From NCBI GenBank assembly GCA_015680865.1, contig JADAKE010000008.1, forward strand, positions 62,001 through 126,000: 64,000 nucleotides of DNA, given 5' to 3'. Both the position numbers and the translations under genes were made by a program. The DNA comes from Enterococcus lacertideformus (lineage in GTDB: Bacteria; Bacillota; Bacilli; Lactobacillales; Enterococcaceae). Every line of letters starts with the position of its first letter. The first letter of the stretch is position 1. The notes under the pieces are model-generated. The model was given only the letters and a program-made list of their open reading frames with translations, did no database searches and was not told where the DNA came from. Positions 42,852 to 54,160 of this stretch are shown piece after piece.

Positions 42852-44253
42852 TTGAAATTAAATCTTTTGTTCCGAAAGTTGAAACGACGAAGCGTTCGTT
42901 ATGCTTCCAATCATTTTTCATCAATTCAAATCATCGTTTTTTACTATATTATTATGACTGTTGTTTCTTTAGGTTTATTTTATCTTCCTTTTTTTCGTGA
43001 ACCCAACAGCCATGTTTCTTTCATCGATATGCTTTTTATGGCAATCAGTACCGTCAGTGTTACAGGCTTATTGACATTCGATATCAATTCAGTTTTTAAT
43101 GAATCGTGGTGTCATCTTACTTGAGGCGCTGTTTCAAGTGGGTGGGTTAGGAATCATGATGATTTCAACAGCATTTATTATTTTTTCTAAACGTAGAATC
43201 ACCCTAAGGCAACGACAACTGATCATGACGGATATGAATCAACCCCGATTATCTGGAATTGTTCGTCTAATTAGAATTACTTTCGTTATTATACTTTGGT
43301 TTCAAGTACTTTTTGGCGCATTCTTTTCGATTTATTTTTATTATCGCGGTTATTTTGATCATTGGCGTGACGCCATATTTTATGGATTTTATCAATCGAT
43401 TTCAGCTGTGACTAATTCTGGATTTGATGTGACAGGCAATTCAATTAAACCTTTTGCTCATGATTATTTTTTCTTATTTGTAATCATGTTTTTAATTTTT
43501 ATCGGTGGCATCGGCTTTCCTGTATTGATGGAATATCGTGAATGGATTTTATACAAGCGCTCTAAAGCAAAATTACCTTTTCGCTTTTCTTTATTTACAA
43601 AATTAGCTGTATTAGCCTTCGTCATTTTATTTGTTGGAGGAACTTTTTTGATCTTTTTGCTTGAAAAAGATCATCTTTTCCAAGATTCCAGTTTGAGTGT
43701 GAAATGGATTAACTCAATGTTTTATTCTATAACAACAAGAAACGCAGGTCTTCAGATTCACGATTTAGGTAATTTTCAAATCACCACTTTGATTGTTTTT
43801 TCTTTATTGATGTTTATCGGATGCAGCCCCAGCTCTGTAGGAGGCGGGATCCGAACGACAACCGTGGCGATCATTGGCCTCTATCTTTATTCTTTTCTTA
43901 AAAGTGAAGACAATATCAATATATTTGGTCGCAGGATCGATAATGACGATGTGCGTAAGTCAGTGGTCGTCTTTATGTTATCGTTAGGAATGTGTTTTTT
44001 TTGCATCGTTTTCTTATCTGCCACAGAAAAGCAACCGCTGATCGCAATTATTGTGGAAGTAACTTCAGCTTTTGGAACAACGGGTCTATCACTAGGGATT
44101 ACTGGAAGTTTGTCCATTGTCGGCAAGATTACGATCGCAATTCTCATGTTTATTGGTCGTATTGGTATGCTTTATACATTGATGCTTTTCGTTCCTAAAG
44201 AAACACGAGATATAGGTTATGAATATCCTACAGAAAAAATTATCATCGGATGA
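42852..44253 (+). pseudogene. ktrB: KtrB/TrkH-family potassium transporter, one-base insertion
   Basis: AAAGGAGG precedes the start, which may be TTG 42852 (MKLNLLFRKLKRRSVRY). About 83 residues up to DINSVFNE read well (first selectivity loop STVSVTGLL), and then an extra T near 43104 shifts the frame. Removing it joins RGVILLEALFQVGGLG, giving about 466 residues. Later P-loops are SAVTNSGFD, TTRNAGL and TSAFGTTGLS, so the C-terminal three loops are preserved. Family imports K+ with a KtrA-type regulator, not seen here. Sequencing error cannot be ruled out. Confidence 0.85.
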
Positions 44254-44503
44254 TTTATAAGAAGTCATTAAAAGAGCGATTTGTCCTGAGTGATAAAGAA
44301 AAAAATATCATAATAGTTTCTCATATTTTTAGATTTTTTGACTTATTGCTGAAGGATAGCTCTTTGAACATCATTTACTCAATTTTAGAAGCAAGACAAG
44401 TATAACTTTTATTTTTGCCTCACATTCGCCCACTCATTTTTCTCTTTTTACAGCCTAACATTAGAAATAATCGAAACCAATTCTTAAAAAAAAGAAAAGA
44501 AAT

Positions 44504-44532
44504 TTAACCTTTTTTTGAACATATGGTATGAT
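44504..44532 (+). promoter_or_regulatory. Promoter of murT-gatD
   Basis: TTAACC (44504-44509) and TATGAT (44527-44532) at 17-base spacing, 45 bases before the murT ATG. Confidence 0.5.
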
Positions 44533-44577
44533 TAATTGAATTTATTCTTCACTAAGACGTTTTATGGAGGTTACATA

Positions 44578-45930
44578 ATGGGAATACGCAGTCAACTCGC
44601 GATTGCTGTTGGAAAAACATCACAATGGGTATTAAAAACTTTTTTTAAAGGAGGCTCAAGTTTACCTGGTAAACTTGCACTTAAAATTTATCCACACATT
44701 CTAGATAGCTTGGCTAAAGATTATCAAGTGGTAGTAGTTACTGGGACAAATGGAAAAACACTGACTACCGCCTTAACAGTTAATATATTACGACAACAAT
44801 TTGATGAAGTTTTAACAAATCCTACAGGCGCAAATATGGTCCAAGGGATTGTGTCTACTTTTTTACAAGCTAAAACTAAAAAAGGGCAAAAAAAATTCGC
44901 TGTTTTAGAAATCGATGAAGCAAGCTTAAGCAAAGTAACTGAGTATATGTCTCCAGAGTTATTTCTCTTTACGAATATCTTTCGCGACCAAATGGATCGT
45001 TATGGGGAAATTTATACCACGTATAAGTTGATCGTAGATGGCGCAAAGAAATCACCAAATGCTACGATCATCAGTAATGGTGATTCGCCAATTTTCAATT
45101 CTGTCGACACGGTAAATCCACGTCAATATTATGGATTCGACCATGAAGAAGATCGTGAGCAAATGGCACACTATAATACTGACGGTGTCTTATGTCCAAA
45201 ATGTCATCATATTTTACATTATAAGATGATCACCTATGCAAACTTAGGAAAATATTATTGTCCCAACTGTGACTTTAAACGTCCTGAACTAGACTACCGA
45301 TTAACAGATATGGTAAGAATGGACAATGTGTCGGCTGATTTCATGATTGATGGACATGAATACGACATTGAAGTCGGTGGTATGTACAATGTCTATAATG
45401 CATTGGCAGCTACAGCTGTAGCCGAATATTTTGGTGTCACTCCTGAAAAAATTAAACAGGGACTAGGTTATGATGAAAAGGTTTTTGGACGGCAAGAAGT
45501 CATTGAGATTGAAGGTAAAAAATGCACGCTAGTCCTTGTTAAAAATCCTGTTGGGATCAACCAAGTCATTGATATGATTGGCTTAGCACCTTATCCATTT
45601 TCATTAGTCGCTTTATTGAATGCCAATTATGCTGATGGAATTGACGTTAGCTGGATTTGGGATGGGAACTTTGAATATTTTGCTGACATGGATATTCCTG
45701 CAGTTATTTCTGGTGGTGATCGTCATGCAGATATGACATTAAGGCTAAAAGTGGCTGGAATTTCTGAAGATAAATTAATCGAAACAAAAGAGTTAACGGA
45801 TGTAATCAAAAACATCAAGCAATTGCCAACGGAGCATGTATATATTTTAGCAACTTATACAGCTGTCCTTCAGTTGCGAAAAGAATTAGCAAACCAAGGA
45901 TTTATCAAAGGAGGGATGAACCATGGCTAA
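44578..45930 (+). CDS. murT: MurT, lipid II isoglutaminyl synthase subunit
   Basis: 450 residues from ATG 44578 (GGAGG upstream). Mur-ligase fold: [10 protein letters not shown] (55-64) ATP loop, ribbon with four zinc cysteines Cys206, Cys209, Cys228, Cys231 (CPKC/CPNC), which distinguish MurT. With GatD it amidates the D-Glu of the stem peptide to D-isoGln, needed for crosslinking. Start of gatD overlaps its end by eight bases. Intact, as expected for an essential wall gene. Confidence 0.95.
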   Translation: MGIRSQLAIAVGKTSQWVLKTFFKGGSSLPGKLALKIYPHILDSLAKDYQVVVVTGTNGKTLTTALTVNILRQQFDEVLTNPTGANMVQGIVSTFLQAKTKKGQKKFAVLEIDEASLSKVTEYMSPELFLFTNIFRDQMDRYGEIYTTYKLIVDGAKKSPNATIISNGDSPIFNSVDTVNPRQYYGFDHEEDREQMAHYNTDGVLCPKCHHILHYKMITYANLGKYYCPNCDFKRPELDYRLTDMVRMDNVSADFMIDGHEYDIEVGGMYNVYNALAATAVAEYFGVTPEKIKQGLGYDEKVFGRQEVIEIEGKKCTLVLVKNPVGINQVIDMIGLAPYPFSLVALLNANYADGIDVSWIWDGNFEYFADMDIPAVISGGDRHADMTLRLKVAGISEDKLIETKELTDVIKNIKQLPTEHVYILATYTAVLQLRKELANQGFIKGGMNHG

Positions 45931-46591
45931 TCATGAATTGAACATTGCACATCTCTACGGTAATCTTATGAACACTTATGGCGACAATGGCAATTTATTG
46001 ATGCTTAAATATGTAGCTAAAAAATTAGGCGTTACCTGCCATACAAAAATCGTCAGTCTCCATGAACCCTTTGAAGCTGATAAATACGATTTAGTCTTCT
46101 TTGGTGGTGGACAAGATTTTGAGCAATTGATAATTTCAAAAGATATCCAAGATAAAAAAGAAGCGATAATCGATTATATTGAAAATGATGGCGTCATGTT
46201 AGCGATTTGTGGTGGATATCAACTTTTAGGTCATTACTATATAGGTGCGAATGGGAAAAAAATTCAAGGAATCAGTGCACTTGACCATTATACGTTAAGT
46301 CAAGAAAATAATCGCTTTATTGGTGACATCATCATTCATAATGAAGAGTTTAATGAAACTTATTATGGTTTTGAAAATCATAATGGTCGTACTTTCTTAG
46401 GTGAAGGTGAACGTCCCTTGGGGAAAGTCGTACAAGGACAAGGCAATAATGGGGAGGATCAATCAGAAGGTGTGATCTATAAAAATGTATATGGTTCTTA
46501 CTTCCATGGACCGATTCTTGCAAGAAATGAGCATTTAGCGCAACGTTTGATCCGCTTAGCTCTTCAACAGCGTTATGGCGTAGACACTTAA
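45923..46591 (+). CDS. gatD: GatD, lipid II isoglutaminyl synthase glutaminase subunit
   Basis: 222 residues, class-I glutamine amidotransferase of the CobB/CobQ type. Nucleophile Cys96 in [11 protein letters not shown] and His195 in [10 protein letters not shown]. Forms a complex with MurT and delivers ammonia. Ends in a strong hairpin terminator. Intact. Confidence 0.95.
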   Translation: MANHELNIAHLYGNLMNTYGDNGNLLMLKYVAKKLGVTCHTKIVSLHEPFEADKYDLVFFGGGQDFEQLIISKDIQDKKEAIIDYIENDGVMLAICGGYQLLGHYYIGANGKKIQGISALDHYTLSQENNRFIGDIIIHNEEFNETYYGFENHNGRTFLGEGERPLGKVVQGQGNNGEDQSEGVIYKNVYGSYFHGPILARNEHLAQRLIRLALQQRYGVDT

Positions 46592-46685
46592 CCTTACCCA
46601 TTCAACAAGATGCTTTATCATAAAAATCATCAAGAAACTATGAAAAGAGTGTCCCAAAAGTGGCAAAATGCATCGAGTGATCGCT

Positions 46686-46752
46686 GACGCAATAAGGCGA
46701 ATCATCTTTGAAAATAGGAGAAACTATTTTCGGATGGTTCGCCTTATTTTTA
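46686..46752 (+). terminator. Terminator of murT-gatD; hairpin repeat copy A
   Basis: GACGCAATAAGGCGAATCAT (from 46686) pairs with ATGGTTCGCCTTATT and an inner GAAAATAG/CTATTTTC pair, followed by TTTTT. A sequence of the same build, beginning GACGCAATAA, lies at 62229-62291. Confidence 0.8.
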
Positions 46753-46857
46753 GTAAGCCTTTTTTATGCTATTTAGTTGTAAAAAAGAGATTGATCCAAA
46801 TGAGGCTTAGATAACATCTAAACTAGTTTATCTAAAATCCTACCTGCTATTGTACCT

Positions 46858-47796
46858 CTATTGTTTCTCTTCTTCTCCTAATTTTTTTAATCGCTGCTCC
46901 CACAAAAGCTGATTTTCTTGATCTTCATTTTGTTGATATAATTCAATAAAATCAATCATGATTGATGCGTGTTCGATATAAACTTGTAACAAGCCTCTCA
47001 GTTCTTCCGCTTGGATCATTTCCAAATTTTTCTTCGTTTCGCTAATTTTCTGTTCTTTTAATAAGGTTAATCCTTGTTCAAAATAGCTTTGATCTAATTT
47101 CGCCTGCAACTCGTCACTTACTAAACGTTTATTCAATATCTCTGCTTCTGCAAATTGGTTTAGTTCAAGATAAGCAAATGCTAGCATCACCTGTCTTTTA
47201 TCGGTTAAATTTTCTGGTTGTATGTTAATTACCACATGCCAGTCATTCTCAAAAAAAGCTAAATCAAACTGCGCATCTTTTGTTGGATATTGATCATTTA
47301 TTTCTTTTAACCAGATAAATTCTTTTCTTTCTTCGATCATTTTAACATTTTCTTCCTGATTTTTTTTTTCAAAAAAGTGATGGTAGGTTAACTTCATAAA
47401 TACAAAAAAGCTACATACAATTACAACTACAAACCATAATCGTTTGATCGCTGTGATCAAGTGAACCTTCGTTTTTCTAAATTGGAAGCTTCGTTTTGCT
47501 TTTTTGTGATTAGTAACTTTCTTATTTTTTCTTACTATTTTCTTACTAGTGGTTACTTGGTATTGTGCACTGATTACTTCTTCTATGGCATTACTCAACG
47601 GAAATTGTAATTCCATGGCATGGAGCAACAAATTTTTGTGATTGTAAATACGAATGCGACAGCTTCCTGTATCTTTACTGCGAATCGTTTGTGTATTTAC
47701 TTCTTCCAATAAAATAAGTGCCTCCAAAATTGGTAAACGATCCTCTTCTATTTCTAACCTTTTGATGTGATCAATCAGTACCATTTCTTTTGCCAT
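46858..47796 (-). CDS. Membrane protein of the T4SS block, unknown function
   Basis: 312 residues, last gene of the conjugation-like operon. AAGGAAG precedes ATG 47796. Cytoplasmic N-terminal part (about 110 residues), one hydrophobic helix (LWFVVVIVCSFFVFMKL, about 115-135), then a helical outer part with a TPR-like stretch (VMLAFAYLELNQFAEAEIL). This plan is reminiscent of EssB-like proteins of type VII systems, but the resemblance is only in topology. Intact, unlike its neighbours. Confidence 0.6.
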   Translation of the reverse strand: MAKEMVLIDHIKRLEIEEDRLPILEALILLEEVNTQTIRSKDTGSCRIRIYNHKNLLLHAMELQFPLSNAIEEVISAQYQVTTSKKIVRKNKKVTNHKKAKRSFQFRKTKVHLITAIKRLWFVVVIVCSFFVFMKLTYHHFFEKKNQEENVKMIEERKEFIWLKEINDQYPTKDAQFDLAFFENDWHVVINIQPENLTDKRQVMLAFAYLELNQFAEAEILNKRLVSDELQAKLDQSYFEQGLTLLKEQKISETKKNLEMIQAEELRGLLQVYIEHASIMIDFIELYQQNEDQENQLLWEQRLKKLGEEEKQ

Positions 47797-47897
47797 TAAG
47801 AAACTTCCTTTTCATTTATCAGCATTTTTAACTAAGCAAATATTATGCTTGTTTTTGATATTAATTTGTTGGCAAGTTCTTGTAAGCTTTGTCATTT

Positions 47898-48419
47898 TTA
47901 GAGACTATCTAATTGTTCATAACTTTCGATTAAAAAGTGACTGTCAGTTTCTTCAAATGTATAGTACAGTTTTAACATGACTTCTTTTTCAATATTTTTA
48001 GCAACTATTTTTCCTTCCTGATTCAAGCTATCAATCTGACGAATTACGTAGCAAATCACTTCTATCTGATACTCATTGACTATCCGAATATAGTTTTCAC
48101 TTGACAAAAATACTGAATTCCCAAAAAATTGTGGTAGAAAATTGCCTTGATCTCTTCTTTTTTCTTCTCTTTTTTTCGCCTGTTGAGACAAAAAAATCTC
48201 ATAACGTGAGTAATTTTCCCCATAGTTTTTAAAAGTAAAAAAGGCATTTAAAAACTCATTCACTTGTTGTTCGGAGAAATAATCGCTTGTTGCTCGCAAT
48301 TATTCTTTATTTTGTCGTAAACTTTTTTTCTCAAGCCCTCGTCCAATACTCACAGCTATACTCAAGCTTAACAAAAGGAAGAAACTACTCACGATAAAAC
48401 GTCTAGGTTTGTATCCGAT
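47898..48419 (-). pseudogene. VirB8/PrgL-like T4SS protein, lost start and in-frame stop
   Basis: AAGGAGG stands at the expected place, but the following codon is ATC (48417-48419) rather than ATG; the frame then reads GYKPRRFIVSSFFLLLSLSIAVSIG, one transmembrane helix. TAA 48300-48302 interrupts it after QNKE, and the frame resumes LRATSDYFSEQQVNEFLNAFFTF, similar in build to the NTF2-like domain of VirB8/TcpC-type conjugation proteins. The position after a PrgK-like and VirB4-like gene matches prgL in the pCF10 order. Function call inferred from topology and context. Confidence 0.6.
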
Positions 48420-48424
48420 GTTGT

Positions 48425-50330
48425 TTACCTCCTTATAATTCGATAAAAATAAATAGGTGCAAGTTGAGGGTCTCCATAATAACCTTCAAATGGTATAATG
48501 ACGACATCTCCCATTTGCCCAAAGCCTTTTTCTGTAGCTGGTGTACAATGAATAATTGTTTTACCTTCTTTATCTAAAAAGAAGCCTGTATGACCGTAGT
48601 CACCAGCAGAATTTCCCTTCTCTCCCCAGACAAACAAATCGCCCGCTTTAACTTCTGCATAGGAAATCGGTACTAAAACACTCCCTTCTAAACTGTAAAG
48701 TGTTTCTGTATTCCCTAATGGCAGATTCAATCCTGCTTCATTCATTGTCCAAAATACAAAAGAAGAACAATCATGATAAGGAAATACCCCGCGTTGGTTT
48801 CCTTGTGAATATGGTATACCTTTTTGATGAAGGCTTCGTGCTTTTGCTAAAATGACTGTTGTCAAATCAGCATGATTTGAGTTTATCAATGCCATATCAG
48901 GAGTACCCCCTAGTTGAACCATAAGTTGTTTAATCATTGGTACCCAATAGTGATTAAGTCCCAATGGATCATTTGTAGCATTGATCGGACAATAGACTGT
49001 TCCAAGTTTTTCAACGGTATTCAGTTCTCGATCGATAATCAAATTTTTTAAGGTTCGTCCTGTTGCCTCTATCCCTTCATCCAATGTGCGATACGCAATT
49101 AATCCTTGATCATTCATTAGACCAGCTGGATTATTTTTTTCGATTATTCCTGCACTAGTCCCCCAAGCACTTTCATGAATCATAATTGCTGCAAAAATAA
49201 TGGGAGATATACCGTTCTTGTTTGCTTCTGCCAAGATTTTTTCAGCTTTATCACTAAAAGCATGACAATTCAATAAAATCATTTGACGAAAAATGTTTTC
49301 ATCAAACAACGATGGCTGCCATTCTTCTAAAGCAAATGGTGGTAGATATTCGATTTCCTCAAAATAAAAACTAGGATTTAATAATTGCTCTTTTTTAGAA
49401 TATTCAATCACTAACTCATTTTCTTTTGCTACAATTCCAATTACTTCCCCAGTCTTTACCATTTTTCCTCTCAAATTTATAGGAGACACATTCTTTATGA
49501 CAAGTTGACGACAGCTAGATTGAATCATAATTGAATCTTCATTAGCAGTTATTTTACCAGTCAAAGGAGCAAGAATTTCTTTTCCTTTTTCGGCTTGCAC
49601 CTGTATCCCACGAAACATTTTTTTCTCTTTATTTTCAAGATAATAGCCATATCTTTGATTAATCATCAGTTTCTTCTCCCCCTTGAATAGCGCTTTCAAC
49701 TCCGTCAAATGCTGATATTGACCCATTTCAACTTTCGCATTTAATCGCTCTTTTATTTCTTCCGTCCATTCAATCACTTGAGTGAAGTAGTTAGTAGTTA
49801 GATGTTCTTCTTTGTCATTTGAATCGAGTATCCACAGATTATCATGAATCAAGTGAATCTTCTCTTGTATGGTTGGATTTGCTAATATCATTTCTTCGTA
49901 ATGAATATCCAAATAAGACAAAACTCCATAGATATCCGTCTTAACATTAAAAGTGTGAATAGCGTGTTCAATCCCATTTATCTTGATTGTTTTTTGAGGA
50001 TTTTGTATGACGAGATTTTTTTCAACATCTAATTGAGTGAAATAGGTCCAAATTTTTGTTAATTCATATTCATTGGTTTTTGAAATCGTTGAAGAAATAC
50101 CATGGATTATCCCCACAATCAATAAGAATAACAAGCTTCAACCACTAAGTAATAATCTAGAAAAAAAATTTTTGCTTTCTTTTACTTCCTAAATTCAATT
50201 TATTTCTTTTATTTTTTTTAGTTAAAAATTTTGGTTGTAAAATCGATGTCTTAGGGTCATGATACAACATATTTAAGTGAAAATTTCTCTCAGCTGACTT
50301 TTCTTTTTCATTTAATCCATCTATTTTCAT
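48425..50330 (-). pseudogene. PrgK/VirB1-like peptidoglycan hydrolase of the T4SS, broken near the N-terminus
   Basis: ATG 50330 overlaps the TGA of the VirB4 gene (TGATG). A 55-residue basic cytoplasmic part ends in a T8 tract where one extra T shifts the frame; TGA 50138-50140 then follows in the transmembrane helix. From 50134 on it is open for 569 codons: a LytM-like beta domain (about 150-260), a lysozyme-like glucosaminidase domain (IMIHESAWGTSAGI, residues 310-330), and a C-terminal NlpC/P60 domain with Cys and His in YHDCSSFVFW and DYGHTGFF. Opens the wall for the channel. Confidence 0.8.
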
Positions 50331-52715
50331 CAAGTATCAACTCGTTTTTCTTTAACTTGATCATCTGGATCAGTTGTTATTAACTCATATAACTTCGTTG
50401 TTGCATCGACTGTATTAGAAAATGGAACAATGGCATTGCCTGCACGTATCAGTCCCGCACCTTCTGAAGGATGAATTAGTTGTTTTTGCTGATGAGTAGA
50501 AAGCAGAAAAAGAGAGGACAGCTCGTCTAAATCACTTTTAGCCTGTTTTAACATAATAATAAATTCAGTATTGCTAAGCATTCTTCGTGCCTTATCTGAA
50601 AGTAATAAGGTTTCCACATTTTGTGTGATCCCTGTAGGTATGGCACCCCATTTTCGAATACGGCTCCATAATTCAAAAAAATAGTTCTCACAATAGGGAT
50701 CGCTTAGCATCAACTGCATTTCATCAATATAAATCCATGTCGTGATTCCTCTTTCTCGATTTCTCACGACTCGATTCCATACTTGTTCTAAAACCACCAT
50801 CATCCCAAAAGTTTTTAACTGGCTACCTAGCTGTTTTGTATTATATATAACAAATCGCTTATTCAATTCAATATTCGTTAAGTGAGAAAAGATGGATAAT
50901 GAACCTTCAATATACAACTCTAAATCCAATACTAAAGCTTGTGCTTCTTTTTCTGGCTGTTTTTTTAATAAAGCAAACCATTCTTTCGCTAATGTGGGCA
51001 TATTTTTTTTTTGAGAATTAAAATAGTCAAAGTAAGTAAGGCGTGTGACCCGATCAATGATTTATCGTTGAGCCGAATTTAACCCTGACTGCCCACCAAT
51101 CAATGCTTCAAAAGCAGTTAATAAAAAGTCTGACTTTAATTTTACTGGATCAACCTCACCACTTAAGTCTTCAGAAATATCCAACAAGTTAATTAATGTA
51201 TCTGTATTAGGCGCTATTTTAACAATTTGTGCATCAAATGCCTGGCCAATTCGTGTATCTTCATCTTTTGGATCAATCGAGATGATTTCATCTGTTGGAT
51301 TTTTTAACCACGTGGTTATCTCCTCATATTTTTTCGCTACACCCTTTCCTGAACCAGAACTTCCTAAAATCATGCCACTTGGCGTATTCAATCGTTTACG
51401 ATTGATTCGCACAATGTTTTTTGTCAACTCATTCATACCATAATATTTTCCATCTTCATGATTAAGCTCTTGTACTGTAAAAGGGATAAAAATAGCTGTA
51501 CTTGCAGTAGTCAGTGTTCGACGGGTCATTAACCAATTTTTTCCAAAAGGAAGAACGAAATTCATGCCTTCTACTTGTAAATAATCCAAGAAATAAAAAC
51601 CACACCCATTTTTCCGTCCGATACTTAAAATCTGTTCTGCTATATCGTTTAACTTCTCTTGATTATTCGTTCGAAAATAAATGAAAATAGAAACAAAAAA
51701 CAAATTTTGACCTTCTTTGATAAGGTCATCTAATAGTAAATTTGCTTCATCGATACTATTAGTCAATTCATATGGAAGACTCGTATAAGGATCATAGCCT
51801 CTTTGCATCGCTTTTCTTTGAGTAGCTACTTTATCGCCCTCCATATAAGCTTTTTTTAACTGTACTAAATGATTGGCTTGATCTGAATTGACTGGATCAA
51901 TATGGATAGATATCGTGATTTCTTCGGGTATATCCATTAAATCAGCCATAAGTTTATCAGAAAGATGAGCTGGATAATCTTTTAGATAGATGACTTGAGC
52001 AACGTCTTCTTCAATTTCAAAATAGTTTTTCTTTTTAAAATTAAAACTCGAAGGTGCAATGATCGCTTTTGTGGTCAAACCATTATATGCTAAATCTGGA
52101 TAACTGAATGAAAAGAGTTTTGCTGATTTTAATAGTTGATTGATTAGTTTCAAGCGTTTTAATCCCTACGGATCCAAGGTCTGATAGACTTCCCAATAAA
52201 TTTTGTTCGATCCTTCCAAGTATTTGATTTGCATGTTCAAGATGATTCGCCTGTACGCTAAACGTTAAATAATTTTCTTTTGTAAAATGATTTTCGCCCT
52301 CATTTATTTTTTGAAGAAGCATTTGATTTATTTCTTCTCGATAACTATCAAGGGGTTCTCCTTTTTTCTCGTAGAATAGCTTTTCGGACTCTTTTTCGAT
52401 TTCTATTCGTTTTTTTAGTATAGTGATCGTTAAATGTACCGTGTCATCACAACTATTTAATAATTCACAATATTTGTTGAAGATCACTAATTGATCTTCT
52501 TGTGACGCAATTTGATAATTGATATCTGAAAATTGGATACTTTTTGAATAATAATTAGGTACAACCTCACAGATACCACTCTCAAATATTTTTTCATAAC
52601 GTAACAATGTCTGAACATTTCGTTTTGGTGCTTTTTTCTTTTGGTACTGTCTTCTTTTTTTCTTTTGCTTTTGCATTAAACGGATAAATTTTTCATTGTT
52701 AGTTCCCATATTCAT
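50330..52715 (-). pseudogene. VirB4/PrgJ-like T4SS ATPase, frameshift and stop
   Basis: About 800 codons. N-terminal part to about GSVGIKTLE; frame change near 52120 leads to AKLFSFSYPDLAYNGLTTKAI; Walker A GSSGSGKGVAKK follows; TAA 51062-51064 stands in frame after LNSAQR, and the same frame continues IIDRVTRLTYFD and then the last domain with Walker B ITTWIYIDEMQLML and the C-terminal ITQN motif. So one indel and one nonsense. VirB4 powers the T4SS channel; its loss would inactivate it. Upstream frame overlaps the prgI-like end. Confidence 0.85.
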
Positions 52716-53073
52716 GCTGTTTTTTCGTGTTCCTCTTGTTCTTTCTAACCACACCATTTAGCCGCACCTCTTCTACGATAGGATAAGTATAGTATTTTTC
52801 CAGTTTAAAATAATTCCAACGTATCTGTAGATACTTTTCTAAAGGTAAATGATTTGGCTTGAGCCATCCAATAGATAAAATAGGTGTACTGATCAACATA
52901 AATATTAGCCCAATATCATCAATAGATAATCACCAAACCAAGTGATTCAAGATCCCTAACAGTATCACGAAAATGAGGACTCCTAGTCCAGATAAAAATT
53001 GTCTTAAAGAAAAACCTAAAAAAATTTTTTCTTGGTAAGACAAAACTTCCTTTCTAATAGGTACTTCGATCAT
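52699..53073 (-). pseudogene. PrgI/VirB3-like T4SS protein with in-frame TGA
   Basis: 125 codons from ATG 53073 (AAAGGAG upstream). MIEVPIRKEVLSYQEKIFLGFS with two hydrophobic helices is the PrgI-family plan. Codon 48 is TGA (52930-52932) in HLVW-stop-LSIDD, where Trp or Arg would fit; then LIFMLISTPILSIGW resumes. Sits before virB4, as in prg and Tn916-like systems. Confidence 0.75.
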
Positions 53074-53108
53074 CAGCTTTATTCTCCTTTCATATAAAAA
53101 AGAATTGA

Positions 53109-53951
53109 TTAAGTAACCGCAATGATGGTCTTAGCCCATTTACTGGTATAAAATAAGCTAGCGCATAAAGTCATACAATTTCCTGATATCCCGCTGATTA
53201 CAGCAATCAATCCTTGCGTTTCATCAATTGAAAACACTGTCTGAACAAGTAACGGATGAAAACTCAGAATAATAAATAATAGAACACCTTGCAAAGAAGA
53301 TGCACAGACTAATCTAAAAAACTGTTTACCAATCTGACTAATCTCTTCATGAAGAAAGGTCATAAGGGGAAGGGGAGAAACACTAAAATACAAATAAATT
53401 TCAAAAAAACGTAAGAAAATAACTACTTTTGCTAATACACTGGTTAACACAGATAAAATCAATGGAATTAGCAAAATGATCAATAAAGTAAGTTTTTCAA
53501 AAAAACCTAAATGATAAATATCTTCCATGATCGAAAGAAAATTAATTGTCTGCCTATTTCCTTCATTGATGCCGATCTGGCTGATACCTCGACTGATCAT
53601 CGTACTGATTTCAACGATCATCTGTACAAACACCGTCAAGTTACGCATCACTACCATACTTATTCCTAACTTTAAAAAAAGCGGAAGGAATAACTCGATT
53701 CCTCCGAAACCAGTGTAGTTTCCATAAATTTTTTGTGCTATTTGTTGGAATTCTAGTAACAACAAAAATCCTAACAAAGAATAAGCCACAGGTTTTACTA
53801 CTACATCCATGATCAATTCGCTGTAGTGAAAAATATCAGGTAAATATGTTTCTAGGTTCTGTAATAAAATATTTTTAGGATCATTTGAAAAATTTAATTG
53901 ATCGGCAATCGTCTGCAATAGAAATTCGATAGCTCCGTCCAATTTAGCCAC
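53109..53951 (-). CDS. VirB6/PrgH-like polytopic T4SS membrane protein
   Basis: 280 residues, probable GTG start 53951. At least six hydrophobic segments, in the order typical of VirB6/TrbL-like channel proteins of Gram-positive conjugation systems; central KLTLLIILLIPLILSVLTSVLAKVVIF and the end LTAVISGISGNCMTLCASLFYT. Directly between the small VirB2-like and prgI-like genes. Intact. Confidence 0.75.
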   Translation of the reverse strand: MAKLDGAIEFLLQTIADQLNFSNDPKNILLQNLETYLPDIFHYSELIMDVVVKPVAYSLLGFLLLLEFQQIAQKIYGNYTGFGGIELFLPLFLKLGISMVVMRNLTVFVQMIVEISTMISRGISQIGINEGNRQTINFLSIMEDIYHLGFFEKLTLLIILLIPLILSVLTSVLAKVVIFLRFFEIYLYFSVSPLPLMTFLHEEISQIGKQFFRLVCASSLQGVLLFIILSFHPLLVQTVFSIDETQGLIAVISGISGNCMTLCASLFYTSKWAKTIIAVT

Positions 53952-53955
53952 TTCC

Positions 53956-54159
53956 TTAAATTGAAATAGTTGCTACCCACGTACCAGCAGCAATGATAAC
54001 TGCACCTCCAACAATTTGAAAAATAGCATTTTGCATTCCTGGACCATTATGTTCTTTGATCGCTGCTCCAAGTTGGATAATCCCCCACACCGTTAGCAAA
54101 CTTCCAGAAGCAAGGACTCCTTTTGAAAACAATGACATGGCTTGCTCGAAATAATCCAT
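53956..54159 (-). CDS. Small VirB2/Maff2-like T4SS membrane protein
   Basis: 67 residues from ATG 54159 (MDYFEQAMSLFSKGV; AAGGATAAT upstream), two hydrophobic helices with TVWGIIQLGAAIKEHNGPG between. Such small proteins (Maff2/TrbC-like) stand at this place in conjugative elements and may form a pilin-like or channel component. Starts right after the stop of the Ig-like gene. Intact. Confidence 0.7.
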   Translation of the reverse strand: MDYFEQAMSLFSKGVLASGSLLTVWGIIQLGAAIKEHNGPGMQNAIFQIVGGAVIIAAGTWVATISI

Positions 54160-54160
54160 A

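Noticed and set aside
46858..47796. Assignment as EssB of a type VII secretion system
   Set aside because: No EssA, EssC, EsxA or YukD-like genes nearby, and sequence motifs are lacking; only topology agrees.
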